Shown here piece after piece: positions 58,201 through 64,000 of a stretch of DNA of 64,000 nucleotides. Within the stretch, counting starts at the first letter, position 1. Each line of letters starts with the position of its first letter. The notes under the pieces were generated by a model. The model did no database searches. It saw only the letters and a list, made by a program, of their open reading frames with translations, and had not been told where the DNA came from. The position numbers were made by a program, and so were the translations under genes. Origin of the DNA: Pimelobacter simplex (GTDB taxonomy: Bacteria; Actinomycetota; Actinomycetes; Propionibacteriales; Nocardioidaceae); the NCBI RefSeq assembly GCF_024662235.1, contig NZ_CP096276.1, forward strand, positions 4,216,001 to 4,280,000, read 5' to 3'.

Positions 58201-58471
58201 CTTCCGCAAGCCCGGCGGCGACGAGATCCCCGTCGTCCTCGAGCTGGCCCGGGCGACCGACGGCGAGAAGCAGTCCCAGCTGAGCCGGGTCCGCGACTAC
58301 CAGGCGGCCCACAGCAGCGCCGCCGACGAGGCGCTCGCCCGGCTCAAGCAGGCGGCCGTCAACGGCGACAACGTGTTCGCCGTCCTCATGGACGCCGCCC
58401 GGGTGTGCTCGCTGGGCCAGGTCACCGAGGCCTTCTTCGAGGTGGGCGGGCAGTACCGCCGCAACGTCTGA
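55298..58471 (+). CDS. icmF: Fused isobutyryl-CoA mutase IcmF (B12 domain, G-protein chaperone, mutase)
   Basis: 1057 residues from the ATG at 55298; GGAGGG lies 12 bp upstream. Three parts in order: B12-binding domain ([17 protein letters not shown] with the cobalt-ligand His, [20 protein letters not shown]), a MeaI-like GTPase domain (Walker A [16 protein letters not shown] near 205, [38 protein letters not shown]), and the TIM-barrel acyl-CoA mutase domain ([76 protein letters not shown]). It interconverts isobutyryl-CoA and n-butyryl-CoA, possibly also isovaleryl/pivalyl-CoA, using adenosylcobalamin. It links valine degradation by the bkd complex to butyryl-CoA metabolism. Divergent from a MarR gene. 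Confidence 0.96.
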   Translation: [1057 protein letters not shown]

Positions 58472-58490
58472 GAATTTCTTTTCCGGCTCG

Positions 58491-58517
58491 TGTCGAAAGC
58501 GGCGACCGTCGTTCGAC
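58491..58517 (+). promoter_or_regulatory. ECF42-type promoter: TGTCGA-N17-CGAC
   Basis: TGTCGA (58491-58496) and CGAC (58514-58517) with a 17-nt spacer fit the promoter type I recall for ECF42 sigma factors. It precedes the YCII gene and thus the sigma gene itself, suggesting positive autoregulation. Confidence 0.65.
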
Positions 58518-58545
58518 GTAGGTTCGACAGCAGCACGAACCTACG
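58517..58545 (+). promoter_or_regulatory. 5' leader hairpin before YCII gene
   Basis: CGTAGGTTCG and CGAACCTACG form a perfect 10-bp stem with a 9-nt loop between the putative promoter and the ribosome site. It may influence translation or RNA stability. Confidence 0.5.
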
Positions 58546-58563
58546 AACGAAGGACTGATCCGC

Positions 58564-58938
58564 ATGACGCGCTACATGGGTCTGGTGAAGATGGCCGAGG
58601 GCATCACCGAGCCCCCGCCGCAGGCGCTGATGGACGCGATGGACGTGTTCATCGCCAAGTCCGCCGCCAACGGGAGCTTCCTCGACGGTGGCGGTCTCTT
58701 CGGGACCGAGGACGCGGTCAACTTCGTCATCCGCAAGGGTGAGATGACCCGCGTCGACGGTCCCTACGCCGAGGCCAAGGAGGTCGTCGGCGGCTGGGCG
58801 CTCCTGCAGTTCGAGAACGAGGAGGACGCCGTGGAGAACATGCGCGAGATGGCGCAGCTCCACGTCGAGCACTGGCCCGAGCAGGAGCTGGTGATCACCC
58901 TGCGCCAGGTCTCCGAGGGTCCCCCGCCCAGCGAGTGA
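58564..58938 (+). CDS. YCII/DGPF domain protein
   Basis: 124 residues. The family motif VDGPYAEAKE at 64-73 and MxxVK near the start are diagnostic of YCII-like DGPF proteins, small ferredoxin-fold proteins whose genes are almost always beside an ECF42 sigma factor. Function in the system is unknown; they may regulate or be controlled by the sigma. A possible ECF42 promoter and a hairpin lie upstream. A hairpin lies between this gene and the sigma gene. Confidence 0.92.
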   Translation: MTRYMGLVKMAEGITEPPPQALMDAMDVFIAKSAANGSFLDGGGLFGTEDAVNFVIRKGEMTRVDGPYAEAKEVVGGWALLQFENEEDAVENMREMAQLHVEHWPEQELVITLRQVSEGPPPSE

Positions 58939-58945
58939 GACCGCG

Positions 58946-58975
58946 GAGTGCCGGGTCCCTGCGGACCCGGCGCTC
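58946..58975 (+). terminator. Hairpin between YCII and ECF42 genes
   Basis: GAGTGCCGGGTCC and GGACCCGGCGCTC form a 13-bp stem (one G-U pair) with a 4-nt loop, in a 62-bp gap. It may be an attenuator reducing sigma expression relative to the YCII protein. Confidence 0.65.
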
Positions 58976-59000
58976 CCAGGACCCGCCCTAGGCTGGCCTC

Positions 59001-60263
59001 ATGCCCGAGGTCAGCCCGTCCGACGCCGTCGTCGAGGTCTGGCGCCGGGAGGCGCCGCTGCTCATCGCGGCGCTGACCCGGCTGACCCGGGACGTCTCCC
59101 TGGCCGAGGACCTCGCCCAGGACGCCTTCGTGACCGCGCTCGAGCAGTGGCCGGACACGGGCGTCCCGGCCAACCCGGCAGCGTGGCTGATGACGACGGC
59201 CAAGCGGCGGGCCATCGACGCCTTCCGGCGCGCCGACACGCTGCGGCGCAAGACCGAGGAGCTCGAGCGGACCGCCGGAGAGGCGGACCCCATGCCCGAC
59301 CTGGACGCGCACGTCGACCACATCGAGGACGACGTCCTGCGCCTGATCTTCCTGTGCTGCCACCCGGCACTCACCCCCGAGTCCCGCGCCGCCCTGACCC
59401 TGCGGATGGTCGGCGGCCTGACCACGACCGAGATCGCCCGCGGCTTCCTGGTCCCCGACGCGACCATGGGCCAGCGGATCTCGCGGGCCAAGCGCACGCT
59501 GACCGCCTCCGGCGCCCAGCTCGAGATGCCCACCGGCGCCGACCGGACCGCGCGGCTCGACGACGTGATGGCGGTCGTCTACCTCGTCTTCAACGAGGGG
59601 TACGCCGCCACCTCCGGCGACGAGTGGGTCCGCCCGGACCTCGCCGCCGAGGCGATCCGGCTGGCCCGGATGCTCGCCGAGCTGGCGCCCGACGAGCCCG
59701 AGGTGCACGGCCTCCAGGCGCTCCTCGAGCTCCAGGGCTCCCGGCTCTCCGCGCGCACCGACGCCGCCGGCCGGCCGGTCCTGCTCGACGACCAGGACCG
59801 CGACCGCTGGGACGCCCTGCTGATCCGCCGCGGTCTCGCCGCGCTCGGCCGGGCCGAGGCGATCGCCACCCGCGGCGTCCCCATCGGCCGGTACGTCGTC
59901 CAGGCCGCCATCGCCGCCGAGCACGCCAAGGCGACCACGCCGTCCGACACCGACTGGCCCCGCATCGCCCGCATGTACGACGTCCTGGCCCAGGCCGCGC
60001 CCGGCCCGGTCGTCGAGGTCAACCGGGCGGTGGCCCACGGCCGCGCGGCCGGCCCCGACGCGGGCCTCGCCGTGCTCGCGGCGCTGCCGCCGGACGCGCT
60101 GCCCGACTCCCCGCTGGTGCCCAGCGTCCGCGGTGACCTGCTCGCGCGCGCCGGGCGGGCCGACGAGGCGGCGGCGGAGTTCGCCGAGGCGGCCCGTCGT
60201 ACCCGCAACGCGGGCGAGCGGGCGCTGCTGGAGCAGCGCGCCGCCGCCGGCCGGCTGACGTAG
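59001..60263 (+). CDS. ECF42 RNA polymerase sigma factor with TPR-like C-terminal domain
   Basis: 420 residues. Sigma2 (LTRLTRDVSLAEDLAQDAFVTALEQWPDTGVPANPAAWLMTTAKRRAIDAFRRADTLRRK) and sigma4 (LTPESRAALTLRMVGGLTTTEIARGFLVPDATMGQRISRAKRTL) occupy residues 15-180. The C-terminal ~235 residues (VFNEGYAATSGDEWVRPDLAAEAIRLARMLAELAPDEPEVHGLQALLELQ...RYVVQAAIAAEHAKATTPSDTDWPRIARMYDVL...EVNRAVAHGRAAGP) are the TPR-like domain essential in the ECF42 group, which acts without an anti-sigma. It is co-directional with the YCII gene. Conditions that activate it are unknown. Confidence 0.95.
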   Translation: MPEVSPSDAVVEVWRREAPLLIAALTRLTRDVSLAEDLAQDAFVTALEQWPDTGVPANPAAWLMTTAKRRAIDAFRRADTLRRKTEELERTAGEADPMPDLDAHVDHIEDDVLRLIFLCCHPALTPESRAALTLRMVGGLTTTEIARGFLVPDATMGQRISRAKRTLTASGAQLEMPTGADRTARLDDVMAVVYLVFNEGYAATSGDEWVRPDLAAEAIRLARMLAELAPDEPEVHGLQALLELQGSRLSARTDAAGRPVLLDDQDRDRWDALLIRRGLAALGRAEAIATRGVPIGRYVVQAAIAAEHAKATTPSDTDWPRIARMYDVLAQAAPGPVVEVNRAVAHGRAAGPDAGLAVLAALPPDALPDSPLVPSVRGDLLARAGRADEAAAEFAEAARRTRNAGERALLEQRAAAGRLT

Positions 60264-60272
60264 GGTTCGAGC

Positions 60273-61064
60273 GTGCGGCAGGTCAAGGTCGTCAAGCAGC
60301 CTCCCTACGCGGTGGGATCGGTCGACAAGGCCCTGCGCGTGATCATGCTGCTCCAGGAGCGCGACAGCGTCCGGCTCGCCGACGTCGCCGAGCTGCTCGG
60401 CACGTCGCCCTCGACGGCCCACCGGATCATCTCGACGCTCGTCTACCGCGGGTTCGCCGAGCAGGACGCCTCGCACCGCTACCGCCTCGGCCCGCGGCTG
60501 CTGGGCGCGCGGCGCGAGGCCGACCACCTCGACGACCTGCTCCAGCGGCACCTGACGACGCTGCGCGAGGAGACCGGCGCGACCGTGAGCGCGATGGCGC
60601 TGGAGGGCCGTGCCGTGCGCATCCTGCGCACCGTGGTCGCCACCCGCGGCGACCACATCTCCGAGCGCACCGGTACGACGCTCCCCGCGGTCGAGGCCTC
60701 GTCCGGCAAGGCCCTGCTCGCCCAGCTCGCGCGCGCCGACCTGCACGCCCTGCTGACCGGGCACCACGCCGCCCGCCAGGGGGAGAGCATGACGCCGGCC
60801 CGACTCGAGGCGCTCGAGGCCGAGCTCGCCCGGGTCCGCGACGAGGGCGTCGCCTACAACCTGCGCCGCACCGAGGCGGACCTGGTCGCGGTCGGCTGCG
60901 CCGTGCCCACGCGCACCCGAGCACCCTGGCTGGGGCTCGCCGTCTCGCTGCCCGCGGCCGAGGCCGACGGCGTCCGCGACCGCCGGCTGCACGCGGCGCT
61001 CTGGGACACCGCCCTCCGGCTGGCCCGCGATCTCGACGCCGAGGCACCACTGGATTCTGCATGA
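60273..61064 (+). CDS. IclR family transcriptional regulator (gentisate-type cluster)
   Basis: 263 residues from GTG; ORF begins 9 bp after the sigma factor stop, but a separate promoter is likely. HTH: VGSVDKALRVIMLLQERDSVRLADVAELLGTSPSTAHRIISTLVYRGFAEQD. The effector domain has LPAVEASSGKALLAQL and GVAYNLRRTEADLVAVGCAVP. It faces the aldehyde dehydrogenase-gentisate dioxygenase-hydrolase genes in the same direction, 46 bp ahead, so it probably regulates them with an aromatic ligand. Confidence 0.93.
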   Translation: MRQVKVVKQPPYAVGSVDKALRVIMLLQERDSVRLADVAELLGTSPSTAHRIISTLVYRGFAEQDASHRYRLGPRLLGARREADHLDDLLQRHLTTLREETGATVSAMALEGRAVRILRTVVATRGDHISERTGTTLPAVEASSGKALLAQLARADLHALLTGHHAARQGESMTPARLEALEAELARVRDEGVAYNLRRTEADLVAVGCAVPTRTRAPWLGLAVSLPAAEADGVRDRRLHAALWDTALRLARDLDAEAPLDSA

Positions 61065-61110
61065 CGGAAGGTGCGGGAGCCCGACCCGAGGCGTCCGTAC
61101 GTTCCACCGC

Positions 61111-62541
61111 ATGGCTGACCCCGCACTGCACTACATCAACGGCGAGCTCGTCGGCTCGGCCGCGAGCGGCACGGCGACCGATCCCGCCACCGGCGCCCCG
61201 ATCGGCACCTTCGCCGACGGCGGCGCCGACGACGCGGCCGCCGCCGTCGCCGCGGCCCGCGCGGCCTTCGACCGCACCGACTGGTCCCGCGACCGCGCGC
61301 TGCGCCACCGCGTCCTGCTCCAGATGGCCGACCTGCTGGAGCAGCGGTCCGGGGCGTTCATCGAGGCGCTGGCCCGCGAGAACGGCAAGACGCTCGCCGA
61401 GGCCGGCTTCGAGATCAGCCTGACGATCCCCAAGCTGCGCTACTACGCCGCTCTGACGCTGACCGAGGCCGGGCGCGCGGCCGAGGTCGCCCCCGGGCTG
61501 ATCCAGCGCAGCGTGCCCCAGGCCGCCGGTGTCGCCGGCGTGATCGTGCCGTGGAACTCCCCCGTCGTCCTGGCCGTCCGCTCGTTCGCGCCCGCCCTGG
61601 CGGCGGGCTGCACGGTCGCCATGAAGCTGCCCGCCCAGACCGGTCTGGTCAACGGCATGCTGCACCAGCTCCTCGCCGACACCCCCGACCTGCCGGCCGG
61701 CGTCGTCAACTCCGTCACCGAGTCCGGCTCGGCGCTCGCCGAGCTGCTCGTCGCCTCGCCCGACGTCGACGTGATCAGCTACACCGGCAGCACCCAGGTC
61801 GGCCGGATCATCATGGCCGGCGCCGCGGCCCGGCTGAAGCGGGTCTCGCTCGAGCTCGGCGGCAAGTCGCCGATGATCGTGTTCCCCGACGCCGACCTCG
61901 ACGTCGTCGTCCCGACCCTCACCGCGGCGGTGACGACCTTCGCCGGCCAGTTCTGCATGACCGGCAGCCGGATCCTCGCCCACGCCGACATCGCCGACGA
62001 GCTCGCGAGCCGCCTGGTCGCGTCGCTGTCCGCGGTCACCGTCGGCCCCGGCACCGACCCGGCCAGCCAGATGGGCGCCATGATCGACGCCGCCAACGCC
62101 GCCCGGGTCGACGCGACCGTCCAGGCCGCGCTCGACGACGGCTCGGCCACCGCGCTGCTGCGCGGCGGTCAGCGCGCGGGCACGGCGTTCTACGAGCCCA
62201 GCCTGCTCGCCGTCGGCGACGTCACCGCGCCGATCGTCCAGCACGAGGTCTTCGGCCCGGTGGCCACCTTCGAGACGTTCACCGGCGAGGACGACGCGGT
62301 CGCCCGCGCCAACGCCACCGACTACGGCCTGGCCGCCTCGATCTGGAGCCGGGACGTCGACGTACCCGCCCGGGTCGGCCGCCGGCTCGAGGCCGGCACG
62401 GTCTGGACCAACGCGTGGGCGGTGGTCACCGACTTCTTCGAGGAGGGCGGCTTCAAGCAGTCCGGCGTCGGCCGGCTCAACGGCGTCGCGGCGCTCGGGG
62501 AGTTCCAGGAGATCAAGACCTACGTCCAGGCGTACGCATGA
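61111..62541 (+). CDS. Aldehyde dehydrogenase, aromatic-catabolism type
   Basis: 476 residues. Catalytic Cys282 in FAGQFCMTGSRIL and Glu248 in VSLELGGKSPM; NAD-binding GVIVPWNSPVVLAVRSFAPALAAG and SYTGSTQVGR. Placed first in an operon with gentisate dioxygenase and a fumarylacetoacetate-hydrolase-family gene, it may oxidise a hydroxybenzaldehyde to hydroxybenzoate or gentisate; the aromatic substrate is inferred from context only. Its TGA overlaps the ATG of the dioxygenase gene. Confidence 0.92.
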   Translation: MADPALHYINGELVGSAASGTATDPATGAPIGTFADGGADDAAAAVAAARAAFDRTDWSRDRALRHRVLLQMADLLEQRSGAFIEALARENGKTLAEAGFEISLTIPKLRYYAALTLTEAGRAAEVAPGLIQRSVPQAAGVAGVIVPWNSPVVLAVRSFAPALAAGCTVAMKLPAQTGLVNGMLHQLLADTPDLPAGVVNSVTESGSALAELLVASPDVDVISYTGSTQVGRIIMAGAAARLKRVSLELGGKSPMIVFPDADLDVVVPTLTAAVTTFAGQFCMTGSRILAHADIADELASRLVASLSAVTVGPGTDPASQMGAMIDAANAARVDATVQAALDDGSATALLRGGQRAGTAFYEPSLLAVGDVTAPIVQHEVFGPVATFETFTGEDDAVARANATDYGLAASIWSRDVDVPARVGRRLEAGTVWTNAWAVVTDFFEEGGFKQSGVGRLNGVAALGEFQEIKTYVQAYA

Positions 62542-63683
62542 GCACCGCGGCCTCCCCCCTCCACATCGCCGCCGTCGAGTCCCCCGACCAGCCGGTCGTC
62601 AGCCCCGCCCTCGTCGAGCTCTACCGCGGCTTCGAGAGCGAGCTGCTCGTCCCGCTCTGGACCGAGATCGGCGACCTGATGCCGGCCCACCCGCGCTCCC
62701 GCGCGGTGCCGCACCGCTGGCGCTGGCAGGCGCTGCGCGCGCTGGCCGAGCAGGCCGGCGACCTGGTCCCGGTCGGCCGCGGCGGCGAGCGCCGGGCGAT
62801 CGCCCTGGCCAACCCGGCCCTCGGCGGGCGCCCGTTCGCGACCCCGACCCTGTGGGCCGCGATCCAGTACCTCATGCCCGGCGAGGACGCCCCCGAGCAC
62901 CGGCACACCCAGCACGCCTTCCGGTTCGTCGTCGAGGGCTCCGGGGTCTGGACGGTCGTCGGCGGCGACGTCGTCCCGATGAACCGCGGCGACTTCCTCC
63001 CCCAGGCCGGCTGGAACTGGCACGCCCACCACAACGCCACCAGCGAGCCGATGGCATGGATCGACGGCCTCGACATCCCCCTCCAGTACGTCGTCGACGC
63101 CCAGTTCTTCGAGTTCGGCCGCGACACCATCAGCGAGGCCGAGCGGATCACCCCCGAGCGCTCGCGCTCCGAGCGGCTCTGGGCCCACCCCGGCCTGCGC
63201 CCGCTCGCCGCGACGCCCACCGGCCCCGGGACGCCGCTGCTGTCCTACAAGTGGGAGCACACCGACCGGGCCCTGGCCGACCAGCTCGCGCTGGCCGCCG
63301 ACGGCCACGCCGGCTGCGTCGCGCCCGGGCACGCCGCGGTCCGCTACACCGACCCCGCCACCGCGGGGGACGTGCTGCCCACGATCCGCGCCGAGATGCA
63401 CCGGATCACCCGCGGCACCGAGACCGCGCCGGTGCGCGAGACCGGGTCGTCGGTCTACCAGGTCTTCGACGGCTCCGGCACGGTCACCGTCGGCGACGCC
63501 ACCTGGACCGTCACCCGCGGCGACCTGTTCGTCGTGCCCTCGTGGCTGCCGTTCTCGGCCCGCTCCGAGGCCGGGGCGTCCGACTCCGACTCCGGAGCCC
63601 TCGACCTCTTCCGCTTCTCCGACGCGCCCGTCTTCGAGGCGCTCCGGCTCCACCGCACCCAGACCCACAGCAAGGACGACTGA
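62538..63683 (+). CDS. Gentisate 1,2-dioxygenase-like bicupin
   Basis: 381 residues from the ATG at 62538 (overlapping the previous stop). Two cupin domains. The first carries PEHRHTQHAFRFVVEGSGVWTVVGGD and NWHAHHN with His ligands for Fe(II); the second is degenerate (VYQVFDGSGTVTVGDATWTVTRGDLFVVPSWLPF). WRWQALRALAEQAGDLVPV and ALANPALGG are family hallmarks. It opens the ring of gentisate to maleylpyruvate. Could alternatively be the related 1-hydroxy-2-naphthoate or salicylate dioxygenase. Stop TGA overlaps the next ATG (TGATG). Confidence 0.9.
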   Translation: MSTAASPLHIAAVESPDQPVVSPALVELYRGFESELLVPLWTEIGDLMPAHPRSRAVPHRWRWQALRALAEQAGDLVPVGRGGERRAIALANPALGGRPFATPTLWAAIQYLMPGEDAPEHRHTQHAFRFVVEGSGVWTVVGGDVVPMNRGDFLPQAGWNWHAHHNATSEPMAWIDGLDIPLQYVVDAQFFEFGRDTISEAERITPERSRSERLWAHPGLRPLAATPTGPGTPLLSYKWEHTDRALADQLALAADGHAGCVAPGHAAVRYTDPATAGDVLPTIRAEMHRITRGTETAPVRETGSSVYQVFDGSGTVTVGDATWTVTRGDLFVVPSWLPFSARSEAGASDSDSGALDLFRFSDAPVFEALRLHRTQTHSKDD

Positions 63684-64000
63684 TGAAGCTCGCCACCCTC
63701 CGCACCTCCACCGGCACCCGCGCGGTCCGCCTCGACGGCGACCTCCTGGTCGACCTGGGGTACGCCGACCTCGGCGCCTACCTGGCCGCCGGATCCCCCG
63801 AGGCGCCGGCCGGCGCGACGAGCGGCGCGACCACCTGGCCGGTGGCGGACGCCGACTTCGCGCCCGTCGTACCGAACCCGGCGAAGGTGATCTGCGTCGG
63901 CCACAACTACACCAACCACATCAAGGAGATGGGGCGCGAGCTGCCGGCGTACCCGACGCTCTTCACCAAGTTCGCCGACAGCCTGATCGGTGCCGGTGAC
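63683..64000 (+). CDS. Fumarylacetoacetate hydrolase family protein (fumarylpyruvate/maleylpyruvate hydrolase), 3' truncated
   Basis: 106 residues visible, open to the window end. MKLATLRTSTGTRAVRLDGDLLVDL and then KVICVGHNYTNHIKEMGRELPAYPTLFTKFADSLIGAG fit the FAH family; the YxxHxxE metal ligand zone is just reached. It starts within the stop of the dioxygenase gene, so it is coupled to it. Expected role: hydrolysis of the gentisate ring-cleavage product to pyruvate and fumarate or maleate. Confidence 0.9.
   Translation, partial: MKLATLRTSTGTRAVRLDGDLLVDLGYADLGAYLAAGSPEAPAGATSGATTWPVADADFAPVVPNPAKVICVGHNYTNHIKEMGRELPAYPTLFTKFADSLIGAGD

Noticed and set aside
55259..58312. A 1017-residue antisense frame in icmF
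   Set aside because: Shadow ORF; composition is Val/Leu/Gly/Arg-rich with no motif, while the plus strand encodes IcmF in full.

Overview
This is a 64 kb chromosomal window from a very GC-rich actinobacterium. The best guess is a Nocardioides-like member of the Nocardioidaceae; this is inferred and was not tested by database search. Support comes from the codon and base composition, an IdeR/DmdR iron box, KstR-type boxes, a SigE-family sigma factor, an ECF42/YCII pair, a dCTP deaminase of the mycobacterial bifunctional type, an EtfD-like iron-sulfur protein and an IS481 element in a CTAG target. About 60 protein genes and one tRNA-Gly(CCC) are tightly packed, with many 4-base start/stop overlaps. 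I see no CRISPR array, rRNA or prophage.

Layout. 1-5.5 kb: the tail of a secreted protease-like Ig-domain protein, small conserved genes, a methyltransferase/DUF2461 pair and the tRNA. 5.5-8 kb: an SGNH hydrolase, dcd, and an iron-regulated siderophore-interacting protein. 8-11.6 kb: a compact three-gene operon for the end of meta-cleavage catabolism (2-keto-4-pentenoate hydratase, acylating acetaldehyde dehydrogenase, 4-hydroxy-2-oxovalerate aldolase), divergent from an IclR regulator. 11.6-21.3 kb: a secreted CocE-like hydrolase; an SDR, a KstR2-like TetR regulator and an epimerase-like protein; an RHH/DUF4097 pair behind a TGACGTCA array; an ECF sigma factor with a PASTA membrane partner; an acyl-CoA ligase. 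21.3-27.4 kb: EtfD-like protein with a long SLFD-repeat tail, and a large exported metal-hydrolase-like protein. 27.4-28.7 kb: a 158-bp MITE-like element directly abutted by an intact IS481-family IS with a 6-bp target duplication, sitting on the stop codon of an MFS exporter gene. 28.7-39 kb: the MFS exporter, an M1 lipoprotein peptidase, a beta-propeller-like exported protein behind a KstR-type box, a MerR/hydrolase pair, DUF2071, and the bkd (branched-chain 2-oxoacid dehydrogenase) operon.

38.9-43.6 kb: six same-strand genes for proline-rich, single-span or membrane proteins (two with DUF2510). 43.7-46.3 kb: GntR, phage-holin-like membrane protein, low-molecular-weight tyrosine phosphatase, 3-hydroxyacyl-CoA dehydrogenase. 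46.4-54.5 kb: a catabolic block of Zn-alcohol dehydrogenase, MoxR ATPase, VWA protein, aldehyde dehydrogenase and acyl-CoA ligase, divergent from an AcoR-like activator that lacks the sigma54-contact GAFTGA loop; two copies of a 17-bp inverted repeat TGTTCAG-N3-CTGGACA mark its probable control sites. 54.5-58.5 kb: MarR and the fused isobutyryl-CoA mutase IcmF. 58.5-60.3 kb: YCII/ECF42. 60.3-64 kb: IclR, aldehyde dehydrogenase, gentisate dioxygenase-like cupin and the start of a fumarylacetoacetate-hydrolase-family gene, a likely gentisate operon that runs off the end.

The main theme is carbon catabolism feeding acyl-CoA pools: aromatic or steroid side products to pyruvate and acetyl-CoA, branched-chain oxoacids to isobutyryl-CoA, its isomerisation by IcmF, 3-hydroxyacyl-CoA oxidation and EtfD electron transfer. 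A 22-bp palindrome centred on TAGGACGTCC is shared by the 3-hydroxyacyl-CoA dehydrogenase and icmF promoters, and KstR-type boxes precede two otherwise unconnected genes; both point to regulons extending outside the window.
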